DNA of 64,000 nt from Aerococcus viridans. GTDB taxonomy: Bacteria > Bacillota > Bacilli > Lactobacillales > Aerococcaceae. Shown here piece by piece: positions 61,884-64,000 of this stretch. The DNA is taken from contig NZ_NBTM02000001.1 in assembly GCF_002083135.2 (NCBI RefSeq), positions 1,240,001 through 1,304,000 of the forward strand, given 5' to 3'. Numbering within the stretch: the stretch's first letter is position 1; each line of letters begins with the position of its first letter. The notes below the pieces were generated by a model. That model ran no database searches and was not told where the DNA came from. It saw nothing but the letters and a program-made list of their open reading frames with translations. Position numbers and translations under genes: made by a program.

Positions 61884-62930
61884 GTGTCAAAAATGAATAT
61901 CAGTCTATTTAACAAGGCCTACATCGCCGTCGTCTTGGCCTTTATTTTAGCCATCGGCGCCTATGATATCAGCTATAGCAAGACCAATGCCGATAAAGAA
62001 ACGACCACAAACCAGCCAACAGAAACCGCAACCACAACCACAGCCACTGAAGAGAGTGCCTCTGCTGCCTCTTCAGAAGATGGGGAAAAGGCTGAAGCAC
62101 ATAAAGCTGAGTTGGCAGAAACCATTACTACGCCAGTCGCTTCAAATGCGATAACCGATGAAGAAGTCAGTCAAATGGCCGAATATTCAGCCGACTATGC
62201 AGATGATATCCAAACTTATTCTGTGAAGGATATTGCAACAAATGTAGCTGCTGCGCTGGAACTGGACGAAACTGCAGCCTTAGCCCAGTTGCTGACAGAC
62301 CTACCTAAAGAAGTTGATGTAGATTCAGCACAAAATCAATTAGTCAATAAACTTAACCCATTACTTACCGAACCAGTGATGGATTTTGCTTATGCAAGTT
62401 CAGGTAAACCCTATAACGCCACAATCACAGATGCTTATACTGCACTAATCGACGGTGCTACAAATGCTGGATATACACTCGCTACTATTTCTGCCCACCG
62501 AACAATAGCTTACCAAGCACAAAATGTGGAGAATGGTTTTCAAGATTACTTAGCTCAAGGCTACTCAGAATCAGAAGCGCGTGACCTAACAAATGATTAT
62601 TTTGCACCAGCAGAAGCCAGTGAACATTCAACTGGACTAGCCTTTGACTGGTTAGGCACTGAATGGACAGGAATAGGTGGCAGTTTAGATGAGGCTTATG
62701 CAGACCAACCATCAGCTCAATGGCTCGCAGAAAATGCCCAAGATTATGGCTTTATTTTACGGTACCCACAAGGAAAAGAGCAGGTAACGGGGTATAGCTT
62801 TGAGCCATGGCACTACCGTTATGTTGGTGTAGAAGCTGCGCAATATATCACTAAGTATGACATCACATTAGAAGAATTCTTAGCCCTAGTAAACTATCAA
62901 ACAGCATTAACTGAAGAAGGCTTAGTTTAA
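61884..62930 (+). CDS. VanY-like D-alanyl-D-alanine carboxypeptidase (M15B)
   Basis: A 348-residue exported zinc peptidase. One N-terminal helix (about 12-30) anchors or exports it. A Thr/Glu/Ala-rich linker (about 38-90) and a helical spacer (about 90-165) lead to the VanY domain (about 170-335). Zinc ligands are His248 and Asp255 in SEHSTGLAFD, with the final Glu and His in EPWHYRY (about 307-313). It trims the terminal D-Ala from peptidoglycan stem peptides; linkage to vancomycin resistance is not implied. The start is GTG 61884 after GAGGAGTGA; ATG 61893 is possible. Confidence 0.92.
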   Translation: MSKMNISLFNKAYIAVVLAFILAIGAYDISYSKTNADKETTTNQPTETATTTTATEESASAASSEDGEKAEAHKAELAETITTPVASNAITDEEVSQMAEYSADYADDIQTYSVKDIATNVAAALELDETAALAQLLTDLPKEVDVDSAQNQLVNKLNPLLTEPVMDFAYASSGKPYNATITDAYTALIDGATNAGYTLATISAHRTIAYQAQNVENGFQDYLAQGYSESEARDLTNDYFAPAEASEHSTGLAFDWLGTEWTGIGGSLDEAYADQPSAQWLAENAQDYGFILRYPQGKEQVTGYSFEPWHYRYVGVEAAQYITKYDITLEEFLALVNYQTALTEEGLV

Positions 62931-62970
62931 AGGACTGACTTAATTGTTCACAAACTAAAAGAGTAAAGCA

Positions 62971-63004
62971 AAAAGCGCCCAAACATCATGTTCGGGCGCT
63001 TTTT
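62971..63004. terminator. Bidirectional terminator
   Basis: AAAAGCGCCC and GGGCGCTTTT pair perfectly between convergent genes. Confidence 0.9.
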
Positions 63005-63018
63005 ACGGGATATATTTT

Positions 63019-64000
63019 TTAGAAATTAAAGTCCATAGTTGCGAAGTAGTCTTCTGGTGTTTCAGGACGACGGATTTGTTTAAATGTGCCGTCTTCTTTT
63101 AACATGACTTCTGCTGACCGCAATTTGGCGTTGTATTGGTAACCCATTGAGGCACCGTGGGCTCCGGCATCGTGGATCCAGATGTAGTCGCCAATATTTG
63201 TTTTTGGTAACTGACGGTCGATAGCGAATTTATCATTATTTTCACATAGACCACCTGTTACATCGTATGTTTGGTCGGCAGTTTCGTCTTCTTTGCCTAA
63301 GACAGAGATGTGGTGGTAAGCGCCGTACATTGCTGGACGTAATAGGTCAGAGGCAGATGCGTCTAATCCTATGTAGTCTTTGTAAGTGATTTTTTCATGT
63401 AGGACTTTGGCTACTAAACCACCGTTTTCAGCTAACATCCAACGACCTAATTCAGTAAAGATGGCAACGTCACCTAAGCCAGCTGGTTCCATGATGTCTT
63501 CGTATGCCTGGCGCACACCGTCACCGATGATGTCGATGTCTGCAGGTGTTTCTTCTGGTTTGTAAGCCACCCCAACACCACCTGATAGGTTGATGAAGGT
63601 GATATTTAAATCAGTTTGGTCTTTTAATTCAACCGCTAATTCAAATAATGTACGTGCTAATTTTGGATAGTATTCGTTTGATGTCGAACCTGAAACCAAG
63701 AATGAGTGGATACCGATGTTTTTCACGCCGTAGTCTGCTAATTTTTGGAAGGCTTGGCGGGTTTGTTCTGGTGTCATACCGTATTTGGCGTCACCAGGGT
63801 TGTCCATGATGCCGTTCGCAACTTCGAATGTCCCACCTGGATTGTAACGGATACAAACAGTTTCTGGAAATTCGCCTACGTGTTCTTTGAAGAAGTCGAT
63901 ATGCGTGATGTCGTCAAAGTTAATGATCGCACCAAGTTCAGCTGCTTTTTTGAAATCAGCTGCTGGCGTTACGTTAGATGAAAACATGATATCATGACCT
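63019..64000 (-). CDS. lysA: Diaminopimelate decarboxylase, C-terminal part (runs off the window)
   Basis: The last step of lysine synthesis: PLP-dependent decarboxylation of meso-diaminopimelate. Only the 3' two thirds or so are present; the frame stays open past position 64000, with GHDIMFSSNVTP as the first residues seen. Fold-type III alanine racemase-like features are INLSGGVGVAY (the PLP phosphate glycine loop), FTELGRWML (Glu-Xaa-Gly-Arg), a GGLCENND segment (catalytic Cys and Glu-Asn-Asn-Asp in place of the usual CESGD), and LRPAMYGAYHHI. The N-terminal PLP lysine lies beyond the edge. Confidence 0.9.
   Translation of the reverse strand, partial: GHDIMFSSNVTPAADFKKAAELGAIINFDDITHIDFFKEHVGEFPETVCIRYNPGGTFEVANGIMDNPGDAKYGMTPEQTRQAFQKLADYGVKNIGIHSFLVSGSTSNEYYPKLARTLFELAVELKDQTDLNITFINLSGGVGVAYKPEETPADIDIIGDGVRQAYEDIMEPAGLGDVAIFTELGRWMLAENGGLVAKVLHEKITYKDYIGLDASASDLLRPAMYGAYHHISVLGKEDETADQTYDVTGGLCENNDKFAIDRQLPKTNIGDYIWIHDAGAHGASMGYQYNAKLRSAEVMLKEDGTFKQIRRPETPEDYFATMDFNF

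Overview
The window looks like chromosomal DNA from a low-GC Gram-positive bacterium of the order Lactobacillales. An Aerococcaceae or Carnobacteriaceae member is my best guess, at low certainty. The evidence is AGGAGG-type ribosome-binding sites, a tyrosyl-tRNA synthetase T-box, feedback-sensitive GSI-alpha glutamine synthetase, the gene order metG-tatD-rnmV-rsmA-veg-ispE-purR, paired LytR-CpsA-Psr ligases, and an AdcC very close to the streptococcal type. I see no phage, IS element, CRISPR array or rRNA.

Layout. 0-9.6 kb: a DUF975 membrane protein followed by a hairpin-rich gene-free stretch; glnA with tandem GlnR-type operators facing a DUF554 protein; a cyclodeaminase-family protein next to an AbgT transporter; a flavodoxin-fold reductase; T-box-tyrS; an NlpC/P60 hydrolase. 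9.7-19.2 kb: a housekeeping block (metG, tatD, rnmV, rsmA, veg, ispE, purR) interrupted by a zinc-uptake operon adcA-adcC-adcB with a Zur-like operator. 19.3-35.6 kb: a cell-surface polysaccharide region with two YfhO-family glycosyltransferases, an acyltransferase, GT4 and GT2 glycosyltransferases, UDP-sugar dehydrogenase, a Wzy-like polymerase, a Wzz-like protein with an unusual cytoplasmic tail, a Wzx flippase and a GtrB/GtrA pair, with a tRNA-Arg(CCU) gene in the middle. 35.6-38.6 kb (minus strand): a small membrane protein, an M29 aminopeptidase, a flavodoxin and a GntR regulator. 38.8-51.8 kb: map, two LCP ligases, ribokinase, GMP reductase, a membrane-anchored nuclease, an FAD protein, BrnQ, two DegV proteins and a Nudix hydrolase. 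52.0-56.4 kb: a capsule assembly and control operon (CpsB phosphatase, CapD/EpsC-like dehydratase, CpsC, CpsD kinase). 56.5-64 kb: a PPC-domain protein, an LLM oxidoreductase, asparaginase, proBA, a VanY-like peptidase and the C-terminal part of lysA.

How the genes fit together. The polysaccharide machinery is spread over three blocks: sugar assembly and export at 23-35 kb, LCP attachment enzymes at 39.8-42.5 kb, and the phosphoregulatory module at 52-56 kb. No priming phosphoglycosyl transferase is visible. The adjacent YfhO, GtrB-like transferase and GtrA-like protein form a complete candidate three-component system for decorating a surface polymer with lipid-linked sugar, and a second YfhO lies about 12 kb upstream. 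Zinc, nitrogen and purine control can be read from DNA sites (Zur-like, GlnR-like and PurR-like), while only PurR itself is encoded here. The most useful leads are the GtrB/GtrA/YfhO module, the Wzz-like protein at 28.1 kb, the possible structured RNA at 981-1200, the tRNA inside the polysaccharide cluster, and the six Tyr-Gly repeats ending CpsD.
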